From an uncultured Schlesneria sp. (GTDB lineage: Bacteria > Planctomycetota > Planctomycetia > Planctomycetales > Planctomycetaceae), in NCBI GenBank assembly GCA_903904835.1, contig CAIVEI010000060.1, positions 1-64,000 on the forward strand: a stretch of 64,000 nucleotides of DNA, written 5' to 3'. The position numbers and the translations under genes were made by a program. The notes below the pieces were generated by a model. That model ran no database searches, was not told the origin of the DNA, and saw only the letters and a program-made list of their open reading frames with translations. Numbering within the stretch: position 1 is the stretch's first letter; each line of letters opens with the position of its first letter. Below, in pieces: positions 27,289 through 35,395 of this stretch.

Positions 27289-28248
27289 ATGAGACTTGGC
27301 AAATTGGCAGGACTCGGCTTGTTTCTGTTCACGATCGTTCTCGCGGGAAACTTCCCTGCATCTGGTCAGGACACATCGGCCGTTGATGGGGCCATCAAGG
27401 AACGACTGGCCGGTTTCCTGAAGGCCTACAACAGCCGCAACGCCGCAAACTTGTCTGACTTCTTCACAGATAACGCTCGATTGATCGATGTCGACAATCG
27501 CGTTATTCAAGGTAAGGCCGAGATCGGTAAACAGTTTGCTACGGGGTTCGCTGTTTCCTCGAATTACACACTGGAATCGACGATCGAGTCGATCCGATAC
27601 ATCTCGGACGATGTTGCTCAGGTCGAGGGGGTCTCGACGCTGAAGGCACCCAATGAAGCGGCCATCGTCAACCGCTTTACGTCGCTGGTGTCGAAGAAGA
27701 ACAACGTCTGGAAGCTGGCTGAAATTCGTGATCTGCCATCTGCACCCGAAGATGTTTTGCCTGCCGATCGCCTGAAGGAACTGGAATGGATGATCGGTGA
27801 CTGGGTCGATCAAAAAGGTGATATGAAGATCTTTACATCAGTCAAATGGGGTGAAAACAAGGCATATCTGACACGGACCACGACATATAATGCCGGAGAA
27901 CCAGACAGTTTCAGCAGCTTGATGGTGCTGGGCTACGACGGTCAAAGCGGTCAGATTCGTTCCTGGCAGTTTGATTCCAACGGCGGACGTGGAGAAGCGG
28001 TCTGGAATCGAGCCACCGATGACTCGTGGATTCTCCACGCATCAGGCTGCCAGGCCAACGGATCACCGAACTCGATGACTCAAGTCGTGACCATTGCAGG
28101 CAAAGACGCCTTCACAACCCGGTCATACGATCGAATCATTGGCGGCGAAATTGCCCCGGACCTCGATCTGGTGACATTGGTACGCAAGGCACCAACCGTC
28201 GGCGGTGCTCCAGCAGCAAAGCCGGTCACCCCGGCCCCAGCTCGTTAA
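27289..28248 (+). CDS. Secreted NTF2-like (SnoaL/DUF4440-type) protein
   Basis: A 319-residue protein. The signal peptide (GLGLFLFTIVLAGNFPASGQ) is followed by an NTF2-like cone fold (about 35-150). Characteristic are FLKAYNSRNAANLSDFFTDNARLIDVDNRVIQGKAEI and WKLAEIRDLPS. A second conserved beta domain (165-295) begins LKELEWMIGDWVDQ and includes MVLGYDGQSGQIRSWQFDSNGG. NTF2-like folds serve as small-molecule enzymes or binding scaffolds; no catalytic residues can be assigned. AAGGA precedes ATG 27289. A Gly-rich TPR gene follows 111 bases on. The same gene pair recurs at 51.6-54.6 kb. Confidence 0.85.
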   Translation: MRLGKLAGLGLFLFTIVLAGNFPASGQDTSAVDGAIKERLAGFLKAYNSRNAANLSDFFTDNARLIDVDNRVIQGKAEIGKQFATGFAVSSNYTLESTIESIRYISDDVAQVEGVSTLKAPNEAAIVNRFTSLVSKKNNVWKLAEIRDLPSAPEDVLPADRLKELEWMIGDWVDQKGDMKIFTSVKWGENKAYLTRTTTYNAGEPDSFSSLMVLGYDGQSGQIRSWQFDSNGGRGEAVWNRATDDSWILHASGCQANGSPNSMTQVVTIAGKDAFTTRSYDRIIGGEIAPDLDLVTLVRKAPTVGGAPAAKPVTPAPAR

Positions 28249-28359
28249 TCGTCCTGATGCGAGACGCTTCCCAACCGCTGTTCGTGTCAACTCTTTATCG
28301 GAAGATGCGACCGATCACGTGGATTTCCACCACCGACTTTGCTTCAGGGTGTTATCGAT

Positions 28360-31002
28360 ATGTCTAAAAGAGTTGCTCTTTATCTGATGATCGCGACCTG
28401 CCTGTCGTGGGCAACGACTCCCGCATATGCCCAACGTGGACGCATGGGGGGCGGCGGTGGTGGGATGGCCCGTCCTGCTGGAGGTGGCGGCGGTATGGCT
28501 CGCCCAATGGGTGGAGGGGGAGGCATGGCTCGCCCTGCTCCGGCTCAGATGTCACGTCCCGCGATGCCAAGCCGGCCTGCAGGCATGCCGAACATGGGTA
28601 ACATGTCCCGGCCCAGTATGCCGTCGGGGATGACACGTCCATCGATGCCAGGTGGTGGGATGGCCAACCGCCCGAACATGGGGGGCATGAATCGCCCCGC
28701 TTCGCTGCCCGGTGGGCTTGGTGGCGGCGGGATGGGGAACATGAATCGCCCAGGCATTGCAAATCGCCCGACGACCATGCCTGGCCAGATTGGCGGCGGG
28801 GCGGGTGGATTGAATCGACCTGGAGGTGGATTTGGAAGCGGACTGCAGCCAGGCGGCGGACTCGGAGGTATTAATCGTCCGGGAATGGGTGGTGGTGGCG
28901 TATCAACGCTACCCGGACAAATCGGAAACCGTCCCGGAGGTGGGCTTGGAAATATCAATCGACCCGGGATCGGTGGACCCGGCGGAGTGACAACGTTGCC
29001 CGGCCAGATCGGCGGCAATCGGCCCGGTTTGGGAGGGAACGGCGGAATTGCGACTCGGCCTGGTCTAGGCGGAAACGGCGGAATCGCGACGCTGCCAGGG
29101 GTTGGAACCCGTCCCGGTTTGGGGGGTAATGGAGGAATTTCAACTCTTCCAGGGGTTGGAAACCGTCCCGGAGGTGGGAATTGGGGCGGAAACGGCAACG
29201 GAGGAATCGCGACGCTGCCAGGGGTTGGAAACCGACCCGGTGGTGGGAATTGGGGTGGAAATGGTAATCGCCCTGGATGGGGTGGAAACGGGAATGGCGG
29301 CATCGGTAACGGTGGCATCGGCAATAAACTGCCGCCGTGGAACAACAATAACAACACCCGTCCCGGACTGGGGAACGGTGGACTTGCTGGAGGCAACCGA
29401 CCCTGGGGCAACGGTAACAACAACGGGATCGGAAACGGCAACAACTTCATCAACATCAACAACAACCACAACAATAACATCGTGAACCGGCCCGGAGGCG
29501 GGAATTGGGGTGGAAATGGGAATTGGGGCGGCAACGGCGGCAACTGGGGTGGAAACGGCAATTGGGGCGGCGGGAATTGGAACAACGGTGGTAATTGGAA
29601 CGGTGGCGGAAACTGGGGCGGCGGTGGAGGTAATTACTGGGGTGGAGGCGGAGGCTGGGGGGGCGGAGGCGGTGGTTGGTACGGTGGTGGCGGAAACGTC
29701 ATCAACAATAACTTCTACGGGCCTGGCTGGAGCGGTGCGAACTACGGTAACTGGTATCGAGGCGGCTACGGCAATTTCTGGGGCGGTTTCGGCGCGGGCA
29801 TGCTGACCTCGTGGGGTATGAATGCGTTGTTTTACCCTCGATATGCCTATAGCAGTTACGGGTACTACCCATCGGCGTGGTCAGCCCCTATCTACGGAAG
29901 CTGGGGTTTGAACTCGCTGTCATCAAGCTGGATGTATTCCGGTTACGCCAACCCGTATCTGACACCGGCAACTCAAACCGTCGTTATTCAGCAACCGCAA
30001 CCGGTTGTTGTGGAGGTCGTGGGAGGTAATACGACACCGACGACTCAAGCCTCAACTCAGCAGGTCGTTGCTTACGATTACTCCAAGCCGATTGATACAA
30101 CGACACCTCCATCGGACCAGTCTGCTGCTGAATCAGCACAGAAAGTTTTTGAATCGGCGCGAGATCGTTTCAAAGCGAATGACTTTGGTGGTGCACTTAC
30201 CCTGGCCGACCAGGCCTTGTTAGAACTGAAAACGGACCCGGTCCTTCACGAATTCCGGGCTCTTTGTCTGTTCGCATTAAAGCGATATGACGAAGCGGCC
30301 GCAGTGAACTACGCCGTTCTTTCGGCAGGTCCAAGCTGGGACTGGCCTACGATGATCAATCTCTATTCAGGAGTCGATGTCTACACGGCTCAACTTCGTG
30401 ATCTCGAAGCCTATTCAAAGCAGAATCCGAACTCGGCTGCGGCTCATTTTGAACTTGCCTACTTGTATATGGCTCAAGGTTCCAAAGAAGCGGCTGCCAA
30501 GAAATTTAATGAAGTTGCGGCACTTCAGCCTGCGGACAAACTTTCTGTCCAACTTGCAAAAACATTGGACCCTTCCGCTGAGCGGAAGGAAATTCAGCAG
30601 AAAATGATTGCCGAGGCACCTGCTGTTCAGCCAACTCCAGGCCCCGACGGGAAAGTTCCCGATGGGGCTGCTCAACAAGCTGCCCCCCCTCCACCACCGA
30701 AAAACCTGGTCGGAACGTGGACTGCATCACCTGACCCTAAGGTCAAAATCAATCTGGTGTTGAAAGAGAATGGTGAATTCTCATGGGCGGTCACTCAGGA
30801 TGGCCGAACTCAAACAATTACCGGTACCCCAGGCGAAGCGGCATTTCAGGACGACGTCCTGGTGCTCAGCCAGAAAGAAGGACCTCCTTTGGCAGGCAAG
30901 ATTGCATACGACGCAGCCAAAAAGGAATTTTCATTTAAGCCGCCAGGTGCCCCGGACGACGCACCCGGCTTGACGTTCACGGCTGAGCCGAGTCAGACAT
31001 AG
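28360..31002 (+). CDS. Secreted Gly/Asn-rich repeat protein with TPR domain
   Basis: An 880-residue protein. The signal peptide ends near TTPAYAQ. Residues about 25-430 are low-complexity Gly/Asn/Arg/Pro repeats (GGGGGMARP, then NRPGGGNWGGNGN units). A Tyr/Trp/Gly-rich amphipathic segment follows (NFWGGFGAGMLTSWGMNALF). Tetratricopeptide-like helices occupy about 590-740 (ESARDRFKANDFGGALTLAD, LHEFRALCLFALKRYDEAAA), and a C-terminal beta domain starts at NLVGTWTAS. ATG 28360 is preferred over 28339 because the signal peptide begins there. It is probably extracytoplasmic and protein-binding. Its paralogue lies at 51575-53455. Confidence 0.85.
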   Translation: MSKRVALYLMIATCLSWATTPAYAQRGRMGGGGGGMARPAGGGGGMARPMGGGGGMARPAPAQMSRPAMPSRPAGMPNMGNMSRPSMPSGMTRPSMPGGGMANRPNMGGMNRPASLPGGLGGGGMGNMNRPGIANRPTTMPGQIGGGAGGLNRPGGGFGSGLQPGGGLGGINRPGMGGGGVSTLPGQIGNRPGGGLGNINRPGIGGPGGVTTLPGQIGGNRPGLGGNGGIATRPGLGGNGGIATLPGVGTRPGLGGNGGISTLPGVGNRPGGGNWGGNGNGGIATLPGVGNRPGGGNWGGNGNRPGWGGNGNGGIGNGGIGNKLPPWNNNNNTRPGLGNGGLAGGNRPWGNGNNNGIGNGNNFININNNHNNNIVNRPGGGNWGGNGNWGGNGGNWGGNGNWGGGNWNNGGNWNGGGNWGGGGGNYWGGGGGWGGGGGGWYGGGGNVINNNFYGPGWSGANYGNWYRGGYGNFWGGFGAGMLTSWGMNALFYPRYAYSSYGYYPSAWSAPIYGSWGLNSLSSSWMYSGYANPYLTPATQTVVIQQPQPVVVEVVGGNTTPTTQASTQQVVAYDYSKPIDTTTPPSDQSAAESAQKVFESARDRFKANDFGGALTLADQALLELKTDPVLHEFRALCLFALKRYDEAAAVNYAVLSAGPSWDWPTMINLYSGVDVYTAQLRDLEAYSKQNPNSAAAHFELAYLYMAQGSKEAAAKKFNEVAALQPADKLSVQLAKTLDPSAERKEIQQKMIAEAPAVQPTPGPDGKVPDGAAQQAAPPPPPKNLVGTWTASPDPKVKINLVLKENGEFSWAVTQDGRTQTITGTPGEAAFQDDVLVLSQKEGPPLAGKIAYDAAKKEFSFKPPGAPDDAPGLTFTAEPSQT

Positions 31003-31204
31003 CTTGTGCAGCGGCCCGTCGCACTCGTTAACCGCGCCTCGAAGAGAAGCGGGCACGGGGCGGCAGAAGTGACGTCAACCGAGGCGACATTTCTCTTTGC
31101 CTTATTGCCAAAAAACGCCGCGGGGCAACGTTTGAAGAAATCGGCTGGACGCCGATGCGCCTGCGCCGCTGGCTGCGGGTTAAACGATGAATCCGCACCC
31201 AACG

Positions 31205-31924
31205 TCATTCAATGATTAGTTGATCGGCCTTGCAGATCACTTCGTATGCGGTGACGCTGTCCTCTGCCGCTCGAAGTTCATCGGTGAACCCAGGGGTCTG
31301 CAATAATCGTCCGAGCCTTGCTAACACGTGCAGATGCGTTCGTGAATCGCGACAGACGACCAGGAAGAACATATCAGTCATGACGTTGTGAGGAGCGCCA
31401 AACGCGATGCCTGAGGGTAGCCGCCCGAACGCAATCACCGATTGACCAAGAGCATCAGGCAGTGGATTGCGTGGGTGAGGTATTGCCACACCATTTTCAA
31501 ACGCGGTTGATAAGACAGCCTCTCGCTCTTGAACGGCAGCCAGTAACGCCGCCGGCTGCCAGACTTCCCACGTTCGACCAGCCAACTCGACAAGACCTTC
31601 CAGGACAGATCGCTTCGTGCGAGCCTCAAGCGGAACCATCACTGTTTCCAGACGAAGTAATGCTGAGATGGGATGAGGATTCGTGAATTCTGGCGAACGA
31701 TGCGTTTGTTCGAGCACCGCCAGCTCGCGATCTGTGTACTCACGCATCTCTTGTTCGAGCCAGTGCGTGATTTCCGTGGGATGGAATTGCCACTCTCCAC
31801 CCATCTTCCGTCCGGGGATTCTCCCTCGATTGACGAGCTTTTCGATTTCACGTCGGTCTCGTCCAAGTTGACGAGCCAGCTCTTCAAGGCTGAACCAATC
31901 TCGCGACATGTTTCGGCCAGACAT
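31205..31924 (-). CDS. PTS EIIA-like protein with N-terminal helix-turn-helix
   Basis: A 239-residue protein. The N-terminus (about 8-60) is an excisionase/MerR-type DNA-binding domain (FSLEELARQLGRDRREIEKL, GRIPGRKMGGEWQF). Residues 85-235 are a fructose/nitrogen-type PTS IIA domain with the phospho-His motif GVAIPHPRN (His150). It probably couples a phosphorylation state to transcription rather than sugar uptake, because no IIB/IIC or HPr genes are nearby. It lies on the same strand as, and about 120 bases downstream of, a sugar isomerase/epimerase gene. Start could also be Met6 (31909). Confidence 0.87.
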   Translation of the reverse strand: MSGRNMSRDWFSLEELARQLGRDRREIEKLVNRGRIPGRKMGGEWQFHPTEITHWLEQEMREYTDRELAVLEQTHRSPEFTNPHPISALLRLETVMVPLEARTKRSVLEGLVELAGRTWEVWQPAALLAAVQEREAVLSTAFENGVAIPHPRNPLPDALGQSVIAFGRLPSGIAFGAPHNVMTDMFFLVVCRDSRTHLHVLARLGRLLQTPGFTDELRAAEDSVTAYEVICKADQLIIE

Positions 31925-32043
31925 TCAAGGGGCGGGATAAACCGTAGGCGGGGAAATCTGCAGGGTGATCAGGCGATCTGTTTTCATCGCCCGATCACAT
32001 TCTTGGCAATCCTTTGCAACGACGTCATCTATTGCCTCGGCAT

Positions 32044-32985
32044 CTACTGCTTCGGCGTCGCGACTCGAAGAGACATCCCCTTCACAGCAGCGTGCGATTG
32101 TTCGATCAAGTGCGTGTAATTCGACTTCCACACATTACCCGACCAGACCTGAATGTCAAAGTAACCAGCGTACCCGGAAGACTGGAATGCTTGAATCAGG
32201 TCAGGTAATGGAATAATCCCATCACCCGGCATTCGGCGATCCTGTTCGGAGTTTGGCAAGCGGTTACTATCGCTAAGCTGGACAATATTGGTAAGCGGAG
32301 CAATTTCGGCAATTCGTTCTTGCAATCGAGGTTCTTCCCACAGGTGGTATGTATCGAATGCCAACCCGACTTGTGGCCGATCGACTGCGGACAAAACTTC
32401 CAGCGTCTGGTCCAGCGAATTCAAGAATGTCCAGCGTTTGTTGAAGTATCGGTGCATCGGCAGCAGCGACAAATTGACAGGTGTCCGTTCTGCGTGCTCT
32501 GCCAGACGTCGCAGCCCATCGACAACAAGCCTGATGCTATGACGATCGGTATGCCCATGCCTGGACCCGCCGACAACGACAACCGTCTTGGCACCGACAA
32601 TCACAGCCTGATCAATCGCCTGACAGCCGTCCTCAATGGCTTCAAGATAGCTGAAGCCACATCCTCCCGTGAAGCCGCCGGCGAACGACAAGGACGATAC
32701 AGGCAACCGGGCCTTTGCGAGCGCCTCGGCGGCATGCCGTTCACCAAACTCGGTCAGCTTTGGTCGCCACAAGCCGATTGCATCGAATCCTGCTTGTTTG
32801 AGTTGCGACACTTCTTCCGCCAACGACCACTGGAGCGTGGTTAATTGACTGAGCGAGATTCTGAACGGAGCAATAGTCTTTTGCGCTGCCGCATGAAAGC
32901 CTAACAAACTGGTCAAGTCGGAATCCAAAGTGGAGCTTTGAACGCCGTGATCGGAAATCGGATTATTCACTCTTGCGTCTCTCAA
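32044..32985 (-). CDS. Sugar phosphate isomerase/epimerase (AP_endonuc_2 TIM barrel)
   Basis: A TIM-barrel protein of 313 residues of the xylose-isomerase-like superfamily. Conserved parts are LKQAGFDAIGLWRPKL near the first strands, GAKTVVVVGGSRHG, LSLLPMHRY, VGLAFDTYHLWEEP (metal-ligand region, Asp and His), and QLSDSNRLPNSEQDRRMPGDGIIP. The last matches the H/D-G-x-I substrate loop of the family. The specific sugar cannot be deduced. It is likely co-transcribed with the downstream EIIA-like regulator, which would fit a carbohydrate-responsive unit. Confidence 0.83.
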   Translation of the reverse strand: MRDARVNNPISDHGVQSSTLDSDLTSLLGFHAAAQKTIAPFRISLSQLTTLQWSLAEEVSQLKQAGFDAIGLWRPKLTEFGERHAAEALAKARLPVSSLSFAGGFTGGCGFSYLEAIEDGCQAIDQAVIVGAKTVVVVGGSRHGHTDRHSIRLVVDGLRRLAEHAERTPVNLSLLPMHRYFNKRWTFLNSLDQTLEVLSAVDRPQVGLAFDTYHLWEEPRLQERIAEIAPLTNIVQLSDSNRLPNSEQDRRMPGDGIIPLPDLIQAFQSSGYAGYFDIQVWSGNVWKSNYTHLIEQSHAAVKGMSLRVATPKQ

Positions 32986-33167
32986 GAGTATGGGTCAACG
33001 AGGATGAAAGGATTGTCCTCGCAGGGATGATGGTCTGTTAATGAAGTCCCAGACCACACGGGGCAGAATTGTGCCCGACAGATGCACGCTTGCCAAGAGC
33101 AGCAGGCAAGTTTTATTGAGATAAGAAAATGATGGTTGCCTTGACGAGCACATCTGGCTTGACACGA

Positions 33168-34853
33168 TCATTCATCAAACTTGACCAAGTGTTCGTCTTG
33201 CATTCGGAACACCGAATGATTCTTGCCTGATCCACGCGGCAGGGTTCGTGGCTCTCGATCGCGCGGTGATTCGATCGAACGAAGTGGAACCAGCAACAGA
33301 TGCGGTGCAACCCCGATCACAACGGTTGCAATCGCAGCGATCACGCTGGCGACCAAAGGACCACGACCGCCGACAAGGGTTGGTCGAGTGAGCGCCGATT
33401 CCAGCAGCATCTCGCGCAGCAGTCGTATGACACTCGCTGAGACAATCACCGTTGCCACGGTCCCGACTATCAGAACGATGCGTAAGCCGGCATAAGGAGC
33501 GAAGATACTCGAGGTCTCTTTGAGATGAACATTGCTTGCGGCCAACAAGATCATCCAACGACTCCAGAAACCCGCCGTCCAGGGACTGCCGATCAGACTC
33601 GTCAAACAAACGGTCAGAACGATCGCAGCGACCGGCGCATATCTCCCAAGCCCCTTCAGGTCTTCCAGAAACTCGATTCCGCGATCAGTTCGCTCAAGAT
33701 GATTGACGATCCAGACAATCCCCCCGCACGCGAAGAGTCCCGCGAATTGTGATAACACGATCAAACCGATCGTTTCGTTCTGTTCAGCGAAGGCACCCCA
33801 GCGAGCGGCTGGATATTGAAGTTCCATCATCACCGTCATCACACCAACTCCCAGCCAGGCGCTCTGCAATAACACCAGGCAGGCCAGCCATCGTGGAACC
33901 GCTTTCACATTGGCCGAAAATCCTCTGAGGGCCATCACGGACGAAATCACAAAAGTTGAAAGACACAACACGCTCATCAATACAACCAGCGGTTGCCCAA
34001 GCCCCACAAACACGCGGCCGCAAAGGCGAGTCAGCACGATTGAACCGGTCAATGCCCCGATCAACATCGTCAGACCACTCGACCGAAAAGCACGAGAGCG
34101 CATGTCAGGCCTGAATCCGAATTGGAATGGAACCAGACCCATCCGCATCGCGAGACTGAAGACAACCAACCCGGTCGACAAAAGCAGTAGTTTTGATGGC
34201 GCGCCAATCGAATTCTCCGTATCACCGGGATCGTAAGCATCAAGCAGCACCATTCGAACTCCGTCGAAATGCGTTGTGGCCACGCAGTTCGTCAGAAGGG
34301 CAACACCCAGCCACAGCCATGCCGATGACAGGAAGTCAAATCCGACTTGAAACCGCTCATGACTCTGAAGCGGTCCCACCGAACTCATGGACACCAGTGC
34401 CGACTCAGCGGGTGAATCAGAAGCTCGACGCAGGGCGAGTGTGGCGAGACTGAGGATTTCCAGCGACAGACCGAGGTTCAAAAAATCGTTTGATCGCGCA
34501 ACGAGCATTAGCCCGGCAACGACAAACAGTAAAAAACCATAGACCTTTGAACGGTCATCAATGTGGAATGGTGATTCAAACAAAGCCACGCCGGCGAGCA
34601 GCCCAAACGTCAGCACCAGCCACTGTTCCCAGACGGCCAATGGGTCGTTGATCCAGATTCGATTGAGATTCAAAGTATCAGGCGAAGGAGATGGCGTCAG
34701 CGGATCCATAAAAAGCCCGCAAGCCCCAATGAATAACGAAAACAGAAAACACCATTTCCAAAATTTTGGAAAGCGAAACCGCAACATCGGTCCTGAGACC
34801 ATTGCCAGACCTCCGGCGGCGAGCAATAGCGTCGGCGGAGTAGGAAGTGACAT
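33168..34853 (-). CDS. NuoN/antiporter-like proton-conducting membrane protein
   Basis: A 561-residue polytopic protein with about 13-14 hydrophobic segments (LLLAAGGLAMVSGPML, VYGFLLFVVAGLMLVARSNDF, LLLLSTGLVVFSLAMRMGLVPFQF). It is related to complex I subunits N/M/L and Mrp antiporters. NDFLNLGLSLEILSLATLAL corresponds to the Glu-bearing helix of NuoN, and RMGLVPFQFGFRPDMRSR to the conserved Lys/Pro region, though the usual Lys-His pattern looks changed. It starts at 34853, overlapping the previous stop (TAATG). No other nuo genes are adjacent, so its complex is unclear. Confidence 0.78.
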   Translation of the reverse strand: MSLPTPPTLLLAAGGLAMVSGPMLRFRFPKFWKWCFLFSLFIGACGLFMDPLTPSPSPDTLNLNRIWINDPLAVWEQWLVLTFGLLAGVALFESPFHIDDRSKVYGFLLFVVAGLMLVARSNDFLNLGLSLEILSLATLALRRASDSPAESALVSMSSVGPLQSHERFQVGFDFLSSAWLWLGVALLTNCVATTHFDGVRMVLLDAYDPGDTENSIGAPSKLLLLSTGLVVFSLAMRMGLVPFQFGFRPDMRSRAFRSSGLTMLIGALTGSIVLTRLCGRVFVGLGQPLVVLMSVLCLSTFVISSVMALRGFSANVKAVPRWLACLVLLQSAWLGVGVMTVMMELQYPAARWGAFAEQNETIGLIVLSQFAGLFACGGIVWIVNHLERTDRGIEFLEDLKGLGRYAPVAAIVLTVCLTSLIGSPWTAGFWSRWMILLAASNVHLKETSSIFAPYAGLRIVLIVGTVATVIVSASVIRLLREMLLESALTRPTLVGGRGPLVASVIAAIATVVIGVAPHLLLVPLRSIESPRDREPRTLPRGSGKNHSVFRMQDEHLVKFDE

Positions 34854-35119
34854 TATTCTTTGATCTTTCGATAGACGAACCCGCAGGCGACTAATGCCGT
34901 AACACACGAAGCTTTCAAGGCAAACAGCGGCCACGGACGCCACCAAGCCCCGCTAAAAACCTCCCAGATGTCCGAGAAGCCAAATAACACGAACCAGACT
35001 GAAGAAATTGAACCAAGTCGTCGATGCCGTCCGCTAAGTCGACTCTTCCTGAAAACAAGAACACCGACAATCATCCAGAAGGCTGCTTCGAGAGTATTGA
35101 AAATCGCGAGACCGTCCAT
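34853..35119 (-). CDS. Small membrane protein coupled to the NuoN-like gene
   Basis: An 88-residue protein with about three hydrophobic segments (FNTLEAAFWMIVGVLVF, ISSVWFVLFGFSDIWEVFSG, ALKASCVTALVACGFVY). Start ATG 35119 is chosen because AGGGA precedes it at 8 bases; longer starts at 35140 and 35200 add polar residues. Its stop TAA shares one base with the ATG of the NuoN-like gene, indicating translational coupling. It could be a small partner subunit of that membrane complex. No family is recognised with confidence. Confidence 0.65.
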   Translation of the reverse strand: MDGLAIFNTLEAAFWMIVGVLVFRKSRLSGRHRRLGSISSVWFVLFGFSDIWEVFSGAWWRPWPLFALKASCVTALVACGFVYRKIKE

Positions 35120-35395
35120 CAACGTTTCCCTTTTTGGCATCCATTCGATAATCCTTCTTTTACTTGTTTGATTCGTGCTTGGATATTCGTCTTGATTCAT
35201 GCTTGTGTCGAGTCTGGGAAAATCGTGATCCAGACTCGTCCATCGAGCGTTACGGATGGTGTCGGGCCCCGAATTGATGTGACAAATAGTAAGACTCCAA
35301 CATTTCAATTACGACATGAAGTATGTTCCTGATCATTGATTCTGTCGTTTTCACTTGGGTTCTTTAAGCACCCGTGGAACACTGAGGAGCTTCGA

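Noticed and set aside
27184-27813. Minus-strand ORF of 209 aa
   Set aside because: It lies antisense to the NTF2-like gene, which has a signal peptide and a clear paralogue.
28545-29585. Long minus-strand ORF (346 aa, Pro/Phe-rich)
   Set aside because: It is the antisense reading of the Gly/Asn-rich repeats of the TPR protein. The Pro-rich composition is a mechanical result of reverse-reading GGN codons.
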